Source of the DNA: an uncultured Bacilli bacterium
GTDB taxonomy: Bacteria > Bacillota_I > Bacilli_A > RF39 > UBA660
DNA length: 21,995 nucleotides
Direction: 5' to 3'
NCBI GenBank assembly: GCA_944358565.1
Contig: CALVRK010000006.1
Span: 1 to 21,995 of the forward strand
The position numbers and the translations under genes are program-made. Shown here in pieces: positions 1 through 8,101 of this stretch. Below the pieces are notes generated by a model. That model searched no databases and was not told the origin of the DNA. It saw nothing but the letters and a program-made list of their open reading frames with translations. The first letter of the stretch is position 1. Each line of letters begins with the position of its first letter.

Positions 1-114
1 GAAAATGATGCAGATATGATGAAAAGAAATATTAATGTTTTAAAACGTCGTCTTAAAAATATTGTCGAATCTCAACTTGAAATTATCGACGATATGGATA
101 AACTAGATATATAA
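1..114 (+). CDS. DivIVA-like protein, C-terminal end (partial)
   Basis: An open frame enters from the left edge and stops at TAA 112-114. The 37 visible residues form a charged amphipathic helix that includes LKRRLKNIVESQLEIIDDMD. This resembles the end of DivIVA proteins, where a basic helix leads into a (V/I)EAQL(D/E)LL-type motif followed by an acidic tail. In many Bacillota divIVA lies directly upstream of ileS and its T-box, and the same leader begins right after this stop, which supports the call. DivIVA binds curved membrane and recruits division or polar proteins. Only the tail is visible, so another coiled-coil protein is possible. Confidence 0.6.
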   Translation, partial: ENDADMMKRNINVLKRRLKNIVESQLEIIDDMDKLDI

Positions 115-117
115 ATG

Positions 118-329
118 CAGAAGATAGAGACGGTATATTAAACTTAGTTTCAAAGAGAGTTAGTAATTCGGTGAAAACTAACAGCTAATTAATATATGGA
201 TCACTCTTGATGTTTCTTTTTGAATAAAAGTAAATAAGAACGGTAACGCGTTATAGTTATCAAGTGTACTTTGAAGTAAAATAAGGTGGTACCGCGGGTA
301 AACTCGTCCTTAGTATAAGGGCGTTTTTT
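118..329 (+). promoter_or_regulatory. T-box riboswitch leader, isoleucine specifier
   Basis: The leader has the T-box consensus AAGGTGGTACCGCGG at 283-297. A Stem I region precedes it, with GAGAGTTAG, a GGTGAAAAC apical segment and a matching CTAAC arm near 162-183. The specifier is read as ATC (Ile) at 200-202, followed by A and then CTCTTGA, in the usual position after the descending arm of Stem I. A factor-independent terminator (305-329) closes the leader. Uncharged tRNA-Ile should pair with ATC and the T-box bulge and favour antitermination. The first gene downstream is a hydrolase; ileS, the expected target, is fourth, about 3.6 kb away. Confidence 0.9.
305..329 (+). terminator. T-box regulated terminator
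   Basis: CGTCCTTA (305-312) pairs with TAAGGGCG (316-323), with one T-G pair and a 3-nt loop, followed by TTTTTT. It lies just after the T-box bulge sequence, as expected for the terminator that competes with the antiterminator. Confidence 0.85.
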
Positions 330-330
330 A

Positions 331-359
331 TTGTCTGAAAAATAGTTGTATGTTATAAT
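331..359 (+). promoter_or_regulatory. Candidate promoter inside the operon, after the T-box
   Basis: TTGTCT (331-336), a 17-nt spacer and TATAAT (354-359) with an upstream TG (extended -10, TGTTATAAT) lie between the T-box terminator and the first gene. Transcription would start near 366, only about 12 nt before the ATG at 378, so the Shine-Dalgarno would sit at the 5' end of the RNA. If real, it would let the operon escape tRNA-Ile control. Confidence 0.45.
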
Positions 360-377
360 TAAAAGTAGGTGAATGAA

Positions 378-1109
378 ATGTTTAAATATAGAAATATTGA
401 TATAAATTATGTTAGATATGGTAATATAAATAATCAAACCGTTGTCTTATTACATGGATGGGGACAGAATATTGAAATGATGAAACCCGTTGGTGATAGC
501 TTAATTGATAATGATGTAATTATTGTCGACCTGCCTGGTCACGGTAAAAGCGAAGAGCCCAAAGAAATATGGAATTTAAATGATTTTGTCGATATGATTC
601 ATGAACTATTAAATAATTTAAATGTTCAAAATCCTATTTTAATTGGTCATTCTTTTGGTGGTAAATTAAGCTTATTATATGCAAGTATGTATCCAGTAAA
701 AAAACTAATCTTATTTGGTAGCCCATTTAAAGTTAAGAAAAATCCAAATAGTTTAAAAGTAAAAACTTTAAAGAAACTAAAAACTTTACCGGGATTAAAT
801 AAATTAGCTGAAACCATGAAAAAACATATGGGATCTACTGATTATAGGAATGCTAGCCCAATGATGCGGGACATATTAGTTAGACATGTTAATACAGATA
901 TAACTGAAAACGTTAAGAAAATTAAATGCCCAACTATAATTATATGGGGCTCTAATGATGGGGCTGTTCCAATTGCTGATGCTTACGAGTTAGAATCATT
1001 AATTCCCGATGCAGCGGTTATTCAGTATGATGGTTGTACACATTACGCCTATTTAGAAAGAATAGGTCAGACTAATCGTATCATTAAAAACTTTATAAAG
1101 GAGAAATAA
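378..1109 (+). CDS. Alpha/beta hydrolase
   Basis: This is a 243-residue cytoplasmic alpha/beta-hydrolase fold protein without a signal peptide. The sequence shows an oxyanion HGWG motif near residue 26, the nucleophile elbow GHSFGG (Ser92), an acid residue in WGSNDGAVP (Asp194) and a catalytic His in GCTHY (His222). The triad is complete and in order. A GTG at 369 is in frame, but ATG 378 is preferred because TAGGTG at 366-371 sits 6 nt before it. It is the first gene after the T-box, and the Shine-Dalgarno of murF overlaps its 3' end, so the two are probably cotranscribed. The family covers esterases, lipases and C-C hydrolases, and the substrate cannot be read from sequence. The setting with murF and ddl suggests an envelope-related job, as inference only. 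Confidence 0.85.
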   Translation: MFKYRNIDINYVRYGNINNQTVVLLHGWGQNIEMMKPVGDSLIDNDVIIVDLPGHGKSEEPKEIWNLNDFVDMIHELLNNLNVQNPILIGHSFGGKLSLLYASMYPVKKLILFGSPFKVKKNPNSLKVKTLKKLKTLPGLNKLAETMKKHMGSTDYRNASPMMRDILVRHVNTDITENVKKIKCPTIIIWGSNDGAVPIADAYELESLIPDAAVIQYDGCTHYAYLERIGQTNRIIKNFIKEK

Positions 1110-1110
1110 T

Positions 1111-2706
1111 ATGGCAAAAGAATTTCTAATTTCCGTTATTATTTATTTCATTTATGTTTTCTTAAAAAGCGGTAATTCTATACATATGCTTCAGCAAAAT
1201 AAATACAACCGCAAAAAAACATATTTAAAATGGCTTAAAAGAAACCCAGCTAAAGCCTTTAAAAATTATAGTATATTGTTTATTTTGCTAGCCATTTTTA
1301 TTTTCTTTAATAATCTAACCTTATTAATTGTCTGCTTTAATGCTTTATATTTAATTTTGACAGCTAACCTTATTTTAGAAAGAAAACAAGGACAAAATAA
1401 ATTACCCCTTAAATACACCGCTAGAGTAAAAAGATTAATTGTCACAAATACAATTGTTTTATTACTTCCAATAATAATTATGTGCTTCTTTGTTAACGAA
1501 ACTAATTTAGTTTATTGTTACTTAATATTAGGACTTTTTGCTTATTTAAATAACTTATATATATTAATTGCTTTATTAATTAATACGCCGGTTGAAAGCT
1601 TTGTTGGATATTACTTTAAAAGAAAAGCTATTAATAAAATCAAAAGCATGAAAACATTAAAAGTAATTGGTATTACTGGAAGTTATGGTAAAACAAGTAG
1701 TAAAAACATTTTAAATGATATTTTAAATATTAAATATAATTCAATGCCAACCCCTAAAAATTTCAATACCCCGTTTGGCTTGATGATTACAATTAATAAC
1801 CACTTAGATAAATTTACCGATATCTTTATCGCTGAAATGGGAGCTTGTCAAGAAGGGGACATTAAAGAACTTTGTGATTTAGTTCATCCAAAATATGGTA
1901 TTATTACAAGAATTGGTGTTGCTCATTTGGCCACCTTTGGTTCAAGAGAAAATATTCAAAAGACTAAATTTGAATTAATAGAATCATTACCTAGTGATGG
2001 TATCGGAATTTTAAATGGTGATGATGAATGGCAGAGAAGTTATAAGATTAAAAATAACTGTAAAATAAAATGGATAGGTATCGATAGTGAAGATGTCGAT
2101 GTCCGAGCTAAAAACATTACCTTAAGTCCTAAAGGAACTAAATTTGATTGTTATTTTAAAGGTGATGATAAACCATATCCATTTGAAACTAAGTTATTAG
2201 GATATGCTAATGTCTATAATATTTTGGCTGGTATTGCCTTGGGTCAAGAATTTGGCATGACCATCGAGCAACTTCAAGCCGGAGTTTCAAAAGTAAAACC
2301 AGTTGAACACCGTTTAGAGTTAAAATCTAATGGCGATATCACGTTTATCGATGATGCTTATAATTCAAACCCAACCGGGGCTAAAATGGCTTTAGACGTT
2401 TTAAAATTAATGCCTGGAAAACATATTGTGGTAACTCCAGGAATGATTGAACTAGGTGACGCTGAATATGAAAAAAACAAAGAATTCGGTATGCAAATAG
2501 CTGACTGTGCCGATGAAGTTATATTGGTTGGCGCTGAAAAAACTAAACCAATTCAAGATGGCTTAAAAGAAAAAGGTTATGATGAAAAGAAAATTCATAT
2601 AATAAATGATGTTTTAAAAGCCTTCCCACTAGTACAAAGCTTAAAAGAAAATGAAACTTACGTACTTTTGGAAAATGATTTACCAGATATATTTAATGAA
2701 AAATAA
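1111..2706 (+). CDS. murF: MurF-type Mur ligase with membrane-spanning N-terminus
   Basis: This is a Mur ligase of 531 residues. The ATP-binding P-loop is GITGSYGKTS (187-196), EMGA follows at 242-245, HRLE at 400-403 and the MurF-like signature DDAYNSNP at 414-421. MurF adds D-Ala-D-Ala to UDP-MurNAc-tripeptide to complete the lipid II stem peptide. The first ~165 residues are not the usual soluble substrate-binding domain. They hold about four hydrophobic segments (near 5-19, 52-87, 109-128 and 132-157), so the enzyme should be membrane-anchored. The C-terminus ends with VLLENDLPD rather than the VKGSR-type ending common in MurF. ddl, which makes the dipeptide substrate, follows after 14 nt. 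Start ATG 1111 has AAAGGAG at 1097-1103. A related amide ligase of the Mur superfamily is possible, but the ddl neighbour favours MurF. Confidence 0.85.
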   Translation: MAKEFLISVIIYFIYVFLKSGNSIHMLQQNKYNRKKTYLKWLKRNPAKAFKNYSILFILLAIFIFFNNLTLLIVCFNALYLILTANLILERKQGQNKLPLKYTARVKRLIVTNTIVLLLPIIIMCFFVNETNLVYCYLILGLFAYLNNLYILIALLINTPVESFVGYYFKRKAINKIKSMKTLKVIGITGSYGKTSSKNILNDILNIKYNSMPTPKNFNTPFGLMITINNHLDKFTDIFIAEMGACQEGDIKELCDLVHPKYGIITRIGVAHLATFGSRENIQKTKFELIESLPSDGIGILNGDDEWQRSYKIKNNCKIKWIGIDSEDVDVRAKNITLSPKGTKFDCYFKGDDKPYPFETKLLGYANVYNILAGIALGQEFGMTIEQLQAGVSKVKPVEHRLELKSNGDITFIDDAYNSNPTGAKMALDVLKLMPGKHIVVTPGMIELGDAEYEKNKEFGMQIADCADEVILVGAEKTKPIQDGLKEKGYDEKKIHIINDVLKAFPLVQSLKENETYVLLENDLPDIFNEK

Positions 2707-2720
2707 AGGAGTGATTTATA

Positions 2721-3911
2721 ATGATAAAAGTTGGAGTTATTTTTGGAGGAGATACAGTCGAACACGAAGTAAGTATAATCTCTGCCTTACAAGCAATGGA
2801 AAATATTGATGAAGAAAAATATGAAATAGTACCTATTTATATTAGTAAAGATCGTCACTTTTATACCGGTGCCGCTTTAAGAGATATGGATACTTTCAAA
2901 TATTTTGATAACATGAAAAAATTTGTCAAAGAAGTAACTATATGCCGCAAAGATAAGGATATTGTTCTTCAAAAAGTTAAAGGAATCTTTGGAAGAAACG
3001 TTAATACAATTGATGTTGCTTTTCCAATTGTCCATGGTAAAGGAGTTGAAGACGGTTCTCTAGCTGGCTTTTTAGAAACCTTAGGCCTTCCAGTAGTTGG
3101 ACCATCAGTATTAGGTGCCGCTTTAGGTCAAGATAAAGTAGTTTTAAAACAAGTGTTAGAAGCTAATAACATTAAAACACCTAAATATGTTTGGTTCTAT
3201 GATTATGAATATGGTATGAATAAAGATGAAATATTAAATAAAGTGGAAACTTTAGGCTATCCAGTCATTGTTAAACCGGCTAATTTAGGTAGTACCATTG
3301 GTATTGGGGTTGCTCATAATAATACCGAATTACAAAAAGCCATTGATGAAGCTTTGGAATATGAAAAGAAAATAGTTGTTGAAGAAATGGTACCTAATTT
3401 ATTAGAATTAAACTGTGCCGTTTGCGGTAACTATGAATATTCTGAAACAAGTTTAGTCGCTGAAATGAAAATGAAGCATGAACTTTTAACCTTCGAAGAT
3501 AAATATCTAGGTGGTGGTAAGAAAGGTATGAAAGGTTCAAAAGCGCCAAATTCAATGTCTACAAGTGAATTTGAAGTACCAGCAAATATTCCAGAAGAGA
3601 TGACAAATAAAATATATGAAATATCAAAACAAGTATTTAGAACTTTAAATTTAAAAGGCGTTTGCCGTATAGATTATTTAGTAAATAAAGAAACAAATGA
3701 AATATATGTCAATGAACCAAATACTATTCCAGGTTCTCTCGCATTCTACTTGTATGAACCTAAAGGTAAAAATTATAAAACCCTAACAGATGAATTGATT
3801 AAATCTGCTATCAAAGACTATAAAAATGAAATACGTAAGACATCAAGTTTTACCTCTAATATTTTAAGTGAATATAATGGTAGTAAAGGATTGAAAAAGG
3901 GAGTTAAATAA
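2721..3911 (+). CDS. ddl: D-alanine--D-alanine ligase
   Basis: This is an ATP-grasp ligase of 396 residues that joins two D-alanines in the cytoplasm for peptidoglycan precursors. Visible motifs are GVIFGG and VEHEVS at 5-18, HGKGVEDG (105-112, the family HGxxGEDG region), the ATP-binding KPANLGSTIGI (185-195), RIDY (316-319) and the metal-binding NEPNTIPGS (331-339), where a Pro replaces the usual Ile or Val. The omega-loop region after FEDKYL (258-263) is long and rich in Gly and Lys (GGGKKGMKGSK). The protein is longer than the usual 300-370 residues, with extra sequence near 50-95 and a ~35-residue tail. A ribosome site AAAGGAGTG lies 8 nt before ATG. D-Ala-D-Lac or D-Ala-D-Ser activity cannot be excluded. 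Confidence 0.92.
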   Translation: MIKVGVIFGGDTVEHEVSIISALQAMENIDEEKYEIVPIYISKDRHFYTGAALRDMDTFKYFDNMKKFVKEVTICRKDKDIVLQKVKGIFGRNVNTIDVAFPIVHGKGVEDGSLAGFLETLGLPVVGPSVLGAALGQDKVVLKQVLEANNIKTPKYVWFYDYEYGMNKDEILNKVETLGYPVIVKPANLGSTIGIGVAHNNTELQKAIDEALEYEKKIVVEEMVPNLLELNCAVCGNYEYSETSLVAEMKMKHELLTFEDKYLGGGKKGMKGSKAPNSMSTSEFEVPANIPEEMTNKIYEISKQVFRTLNLKGVCRIDYLVNKETNEIYVNEPNTIPGSLAFYLYEPKGKNYKTLTDELIKSAIKDYKNEIRKTSSFTSNILSEYNGSKGLKKGVK

Positions 3912-3939
3912 TAATTTATAAAATAAGGAGATGTAATTT

Positions 3940-6669
3940 ATGGATTATAAAGATACATTATTAATGCCAAAAACAGAATTTAAAATGAGGGGCAACTTAG
4001 CTGAAAACGAAGTAAAACAACGCACCGAATGGGACGAAATGGATTTATATAATTTAATCAAAAATAAAAATAAAAACAACAAACCATTTATCTTGCACGA
4101 TGGCCCACCATATGCCAATGGTAATATTCATTTGGGTCATTCGTTAAATAAGATCTTAAAAGATTTTATTAACCGCTCTAAAATGATGGAAGGATACTAC
4201 GTTGAATATATTCCCGGATGGGATACACATGGTCTTCCGATTGAACAAGCTGTTACCAATAGCGGTGTTGATAGAAAAAGCATGAGTGTAGCTGAATTTA
4301 GAGAATATTGTAAAAAATACGCTTTAAAACAAGTAGAAACTCAAATGGAAGACTTCAAACGCTTAAATGTTATTGCTGATTGGGATCATCCTTACATTAC
4401 TTTAAATCCTGAATATGAGGCTAGACAAATTGAAGTATTTGCTAAAATGGCAGAGAAGGGATTAATCTTTAAAGGATTAAAACCTGTTTACTGGTCACCA
4501 AGTAGTGAAACAGCTTTAGCTGAAGCTGAAATCGAATATAAGGATAAAACTGATCCATCAATTTATGTCGCATTTACAGTAACTAGTGGTAATGACTTTG
4601 TAAATGAGGGAGATAAATTAGTTATTTGGACCACAACCCCATGGACATTACCTGGAAATATGGGAGTATGTGTTGGACCAGACTTTGAATACTCTAAAGT
4701 AAAAGTAGGAAATGATAACTATATTGTCGCAACTATTCTTTTAGATGATTTGATGAAAGAGTTCGGCTTTGATAAATATGAAAAAATTTCAACCTTTAAA
4801 GGTACTGATTTAGAAGGTGTTATTTATAAACATCCATTTATGGATAGAACATCTCCAGTTGTTACTGCTGATCATGTAACTTTAGATGCTGGAACTGGGT
4901 TAGTTCATACCGCTCCTGCCTATGGTGTAGATGACTTTAATGTTGGTAAAAAATATAATTTAGGTATGGTTAACGGTGTCAATGACCAAGGTATTTTAAC
5001 CGAAGAATCTGGAATGTTTAAAGGTTTATTTGTCGATGATGCTAATAAAGAAATTCCAAAATGGTTAGAAGAAAATGGTTATCTACTAAAATTAAAATAT
5101 ATTACTCACTCATATCCACATGACTGGCGTACTAAAAAACCGATCATCTTTAGAGCTACTAAACAATGGTTCTGTAGCGTTGATAAGATTAGAGATGACA
5201 TCTTAAAAGAATTAGATACTAACGTTAAATTCCATACTGATTGGGGTAAAACTAGAATTTATAACATGATTAAAGATAGGGGAGACTGGTGTATTTCAAG
5301 ACAAAGAGCTTGGGGTGTACCAATTCCAATCTTCTATAATGAAGATGGCTCTGAAATCGTTGATTATGATGTTATGATGCATGTTGCTTCATTGTTTAGA
5401 AAATATGGTTCAAACATTTGGTTTGAAAAAGATGCTAAAGATTTACTTCCAAAAGGATATACTAATCCTGCAAGTCCAAACGGTAACTTTACTAAAGAAA
5501 CTGATATCATGGATGTTTGGTTTGACTCAGGAACATCGTGGGCAGGAACCTTACTTGAAAGAAAATTACCATATCCTGCCGATGTTTACCTAGAAGGTTC
5601 AGATCAATATCGTGGATGGTTTAACTCATCATTAATTTGTAGCATGGCTTATAGCGGTCATAGCCCTTATAAAGAATTAGTATCTGCTGGCTTTGTCTTA
5701 GATGGTAAAGGCTTTAAAATGAGTAAGAGTATTGGAAACATTGTTAGACCAATGGATGTTGTCAGTAAACAAGGAGCTGACATCTTAAGACTTTGGGTTG
5801 CCAGTGTTGATTATACTGAGGATGTTAGATTCAGTGATGAATTATTATCTGGAGTTAAAGAATCTTATAGAAAAATTAGAAACACATATAGATTTATGCT
5901 TGGAAATTTATTTGATTTTAATCCAGATACTGATAAAATCTCTTATGATAAATTACCTCAAGCCGATCAATATATGCTTGTCGAATTAAATGATATTATT
6001 ACAAAAGTTATTAAAGAATATGATAATTATAATTATGATGAAATTTATAAAATTATCAATAATTATGTCAATTCATTATCTAACTTTTATTTAGACTTTA
6101 CAAAAGATATCTTATACATTGAAAAATCAGATAGCGATGAAAGAAGAAGCGTTCAAACCGTTTTATATGAAATTTTAACTTCATTAATTAAATTAATGGC
6201 GCCAATTTTACCTTATACAAGTGAAGAAGTATATAAATTACTTCCAGGTAAAAAAGAAAAAAGTGTTCATCTAGAAAACTTCCCAGAAGCTAAAACATAT
6301 AAAAATGAAGTCGAATTAAGAGAAATCTTTGACCTATTCTTTGGTATTAAAAACGATGTTTATAAAGCTTTAGAAGAAGCTAGAAATGAAAAGATTATTG
6401 GTAAATCATTAGAAGCAAAAGTATTTTTAAAACTTCGTGATGAAGATAAAGAAACATTAAAACCAATTTTAACAACATTAAAACAATTATTTATTGTATC
6501 TGATGTCGTTTTAACTGCCGAAGAGCTTCCAAAATATGAATATTGTGGAGTTCAAGTTCAAAAATTTGAAGGTGAAAGATGCGAAAGATGTTGGAATTAC
6601 TTTAATGAAATCGATTTAACTGATCATCTATGTCCAAGATGTCATGAAATCGTAAATGAAGAAAATTAA
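3940..6669 (+). CDS. ileS: Isoleucyl-tRNA synthetase
   Basis: This is a full-length class Ia synthetase (909 residues) that charges tRNA-Ile. The HIGH motif reads HLGH (64-67) after the GPPYANG segment and KMSKS is at 593-597. The CP1 editing domain carries WTTTPWTLPGN and GTGLVHTAPAYG. The C-terminus has a zinc-binding site of CERC (881-884) and CPRC (898-901), typical of the common bacterial type. AAGGAG lies about 9 nt before ATG 3940. It is the last gene of the operon and is followed directly by a strong terminator. The Ile T-box at 118-329 is its probable regulator, read through three unrelated genes. Confidence 0.97.
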   Translation: MDYKDTLLMPKTEFKMRGNLAENEVKQRTEWDEMDLYNLIKNKNKNNKPFILHDGPPYANGNIHLGHSLNKILKDFINRSKMMEGYYVEYIPGWDTHGLPIEQAVTNSGVDRKSMSVAEFREYCKKYALKQVETQMEDFKRLNVIADWDHPYITLNPEYEARQIEVFAKMAEKGLIFKGLKPVYWSPSSETALAEAEIEYKDKTDPSIYVAFTVTSGNDFVNEGDKLVIWTTTPWTLPGNMGVCVGPDFEYSKVKVGNDNYIVATILLDDLMKEFGFDKYEKISTFKGTDLEGVIYKHPFMDRTSPVVTADHVTLDAGTGLVHTAPAYGVDDFNVGKKYNLGMVNGVNDQGILTEESGMFKGLFVDDANKEIPKWLEENGYLLKLKYITHSYPHDWRTKKPIIFRATKQWFCSVDKIRDDILKELDTNVKFHTDWGKTRIYNMIKDRGDWCISRQRAWGVPIPIFYNEDGSEIVDYDVMMHVASLFRKYGSNIWFEKDAKDLLPKGYTNPASPNGNFTKETDIMDVWFDSGTSWAGTLLERKLPYPADVYLEGSDQYRGWFNSSLICSMAYSGHSPYKELVSAGFVLDGKGFKMSKSIGNIVRPMDVVSKQGADILRLWVASVDYTEDVRFSDELLSGVKESYRKIRNTYRFMLGNLFDFNPDTDKISYDKLPQADQYMLVELNDIITKVIKEYDNYNYDEIYKIINNYVNSLSNFYLDFTKDILYIEKSDSDERRSVQTVLYEILTSLIKLMAPILPYTSEEVYKLLPGKKEKSVHLENFPEAKTYKNEVELREIFDLFFGIKNDVYKALEEARNEKIIGKSLEAKVFLKLRDEDKETLKPILTTLKQLFIVSDVVLTAEELPKYEYCGVQVQKFEGERCERCWNYFNEIDLTDHLCPRCHEIVNEEN

Positions 6670-6678
6670 TTTGAGAGA

Positions 6679-6712
6679 GCAAAAAGGATGATAAAAAAAT
6701 CATCCTTTTTGC
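6679..6712 (+). terminator. Rho-independent terminator of the ileS operon
   Basis: A perfect 14-bp stem, GCAAAAAGGATGAT (6679-6692) with ATCATCCTTTTTGC (6699-6712), encloses a 6-A loop. It begins 9 nt after the ileS stop codon. The T run lies inside the 3' arm, and the A run on the other arm could let it work in both directions. Confidence 0.85.
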
Positions 6713-6742
6713 ATGTCCATAATTTTCCATTTTCGCATTTTA

Positions 6743-6770
6743 CTAGTTAAAATACATATATTTTAACTAG
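6743..6770. promoter_or_regulatory. Perfect 11-bp palindrome upstream of the sigma gene
   Basis: CTAGTTAAAAT (6743-6753) and ATTTTAACTAG (6760-6770) are perfect inverted copies around a 6-nt centre. The right arm ends two bases inside the AGAGGTG ribosome site (6769-6775). It contains CATATATTT, which fits a sigma-E/K -10 pattern (CATANNNT), but no good -35 is seen. It could be an operator, or an mRNA hairpin next to the ribosome site. Confidence 0.6.
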
Positions 6771-6782
6771 AGGTGTGATTTA

Positions 6783-7475
6783 ATGTTTAATTTATTTAAA
6801 AAGTTGTTCAAAGATTTCTATCTTTTTACAGCATCTTATTCTAATAATGTTTTTCCAGATCCATTATCTAAAGAAGATGAAGAAAAATATATTAAATTAG
6901 CTAATATGGGGAATATAGAAGCCAGAAATAAACTTATAGAGCACAATTTACGTTTAGTAGCACATATTGTAAAAAAATATGATCATGGTTCAGAAATGTC
7001 TGATGATTTAATAAGCATTGGAACTATCGGTTTAATAAAAGGTGTCGATAGTTATTCTTTCAAACATAAAACTAGACTTACTACTTACTGTGCGAGATGT
7101 ATTGAAAATGAAATATTAATGTTTTTTAGATCTGATAAGAAAAATAATAAAAATATAAGTATTGATGAGCCCATTGGTTTTGATAAAGAAGGAAATGCTA
7201 TTACCTTCTTGGACATACTAAAAACCGATAAACCGGATTTTGCCTTAGACATTCATATAAAAGACAATGTCAAATTATTAAAAAAATATTTTGAAATTTT
7301 AACTGATCGAGAAAAAGATATAATTATTAAAAGATATGGTTTAGATGGTAAAGATGAAATTACCCAAAAAGAAATTGCTAAAGAACTCGGTATTTCCAGA
7401 AGTTATGTTTCGAGAATAGAAAAAAGAGCACTTACAAAAATGCTCAGAGAGTTTATAAAAAATAAAAATAGCTAA
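6783..7475 (+). CDS. sigK: Sigma-70 family factor, SigK-like
   Basis: This is an RNA polymerase sigma factor of 230 residues. Region 2 includes ARNKLIEHNLRLVAHIVKKY (47-66) and DDLISIGTIGLIKGVDSY (74-91). Region 4 includes LTDREKDIIIKRYGLDG (173-189) and the helix-turn-helix QKEIAKELGISRSYVSRIEKRA (195-216). The N-terminus has a hydrophobic segment followed by NNVFPDPLSKEDEEKY, closely like Bacillus sigma-K, whose pro-sequence and NNAFPQPLS segment look alike. Sigma-K controls late mother-cell gene expression in sporulation. Start ATG 6783 has AGAGGTG 7 nt upstream. A YjcZ-like gene with a CATANNNTA promoter occurs 7 kb away. The fold is certain; the sporulation role is inference. Confidence 0.85.
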   Translation: MFNLFKKLFKDFYLFTASYSNNVFPDPLSKEDEEKYIKLANMGNIEARNKLIEHNLRLVAHIVKKYDHGSEMSDDLISIGTIGLIKGVDSYSFKHKTRLTTYCARCIENEILMFFRSDKKNNKNISIDEPIGFDKEGNAITFLDILKTDKPDFALDIHIKDNVKLLKKYFEILTDREKDIIIKRYGLDGKDEITQKEIAKELGISRSYVSRIEKRALTKMLREFIKNKNS

Positions 7476-7490
7476 ACTATTTTTATTTTT
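7457..7490. terminator. AT-rich convergent terminator
   Basis: AATAAAAATAG (7461-7471) and CTATTTTTATT (7477-7487) form an 11-bp stem with a 5-nt loop. It is flanked by A and T runs and overlaps the sigma-factor stop. It lies between convergent genes and could serve both. The stem is almost all AT, so strength is uncertain. Confidence 0.55.
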
Positions 7491-8079
7491 ATATATGACT
7501 AATTATGTTCATAAGAAAAGCAAATCCCATTGAAGCTGTAACAAAACATAATACCGCACAATCTAAAAATGTTCTTGTTAAACTACCATTTGAAAAGGCA
7601 ATTCCTTGTTTAGTGGCTTTAGTTAATGCTTTTCCTTTACTTTGTGTTTGACTAGGATTATCTTGAACAGGCTCTGGTTCAGGCTCATCATATAATCTAT
7701 GTAGTTCTTCTTGTAAAGCCTTTAACTCAGCTAAATCAACACTATCAATTTCTCTTGTTTGATCCATCGGATCAGTAGAACTCTCATATTTCATATCGTG
7801 TGAAGGCTCATTATAAAATGAACTAGTTTCTGATGAGGTAGGGGTAACACTTTCATTTGTATTATATGATAAAGGATTACTTTCAAAACTTTGATCATCT
7901 AAACTAAATGTTTCTGATGTACTTTTATCTTCGTCATCCCATTCATCAAATAGTCTTTCAATCGTTTCTAAATTTTGACTAGTTTTTATCTCTTGATCTT
8001 CATGTGATAGGTAATCACCATTATAAGCTCCAGTTGGACTGCCAGCAGATTCATAACCATATGGATATCTATCGTTCAT
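7489..8079 (-). CDS. Acidic tail-anchored membrane protein, unknown function
   Basis: I do not recognise this 196-residue protein. The N-terminal ~145 residues are Ser-, Asp-, Glu- and Tyr-rich with low complexity and look disordered, including MNDRYPYGYESAGSP and a DEPEPEP run. There is no signal peptide. A short basic stretch (148-157) precedes one hydrophobic helix near 171-193 that reaches the C-terminus, so a single-span, tail-anchored topology with the bulk in the cytoplasm is likely. AGGAGG lies 7-12 nt before ATG 8079, and a good promoter (8102-8130) lies upstream. It is divergent from the PadR gene and convergent with the sigma factor. A partial helix at 113-131 (SVDLAELKALQEELHRLYD) could be an interaction segment. 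Confidence 0.75.
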   Translation of the reverse strand: MNDRYPYGYESAGSPTGAYNGDYLSHEDQEIKTSQNLETIERLFDEWDDEDKSTSETFSLDDQSFESNPLSYNTNESVTPTSSETSSFYNEPSHDMKYESSTDPMDQTREIDSVDLAELKALQEELHRLYDEPEPEPVQDNPSQTQSKGKALTKATKQGIAFSNGSLTRTFLDCAVLCFVTASMGFAFLMNIISHI

Positions 8080-8101
8080 TTTCTAGCCTCCTATCAAAAT
8101 A

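Noticed and set aside
201..437. Minus-strand 78-aa open frame over the T-box leader
   Set aside because: It overlaps the T-box, terminator and hydrolase start, is low-complexity and has no ribosome site; it is a chance frame.
5381..5989. Two short frames inside ileS (5381-5593, 5798-5989)
   Set aside because: They are out-of-frame shadows of the well-conserved IleRS gene.
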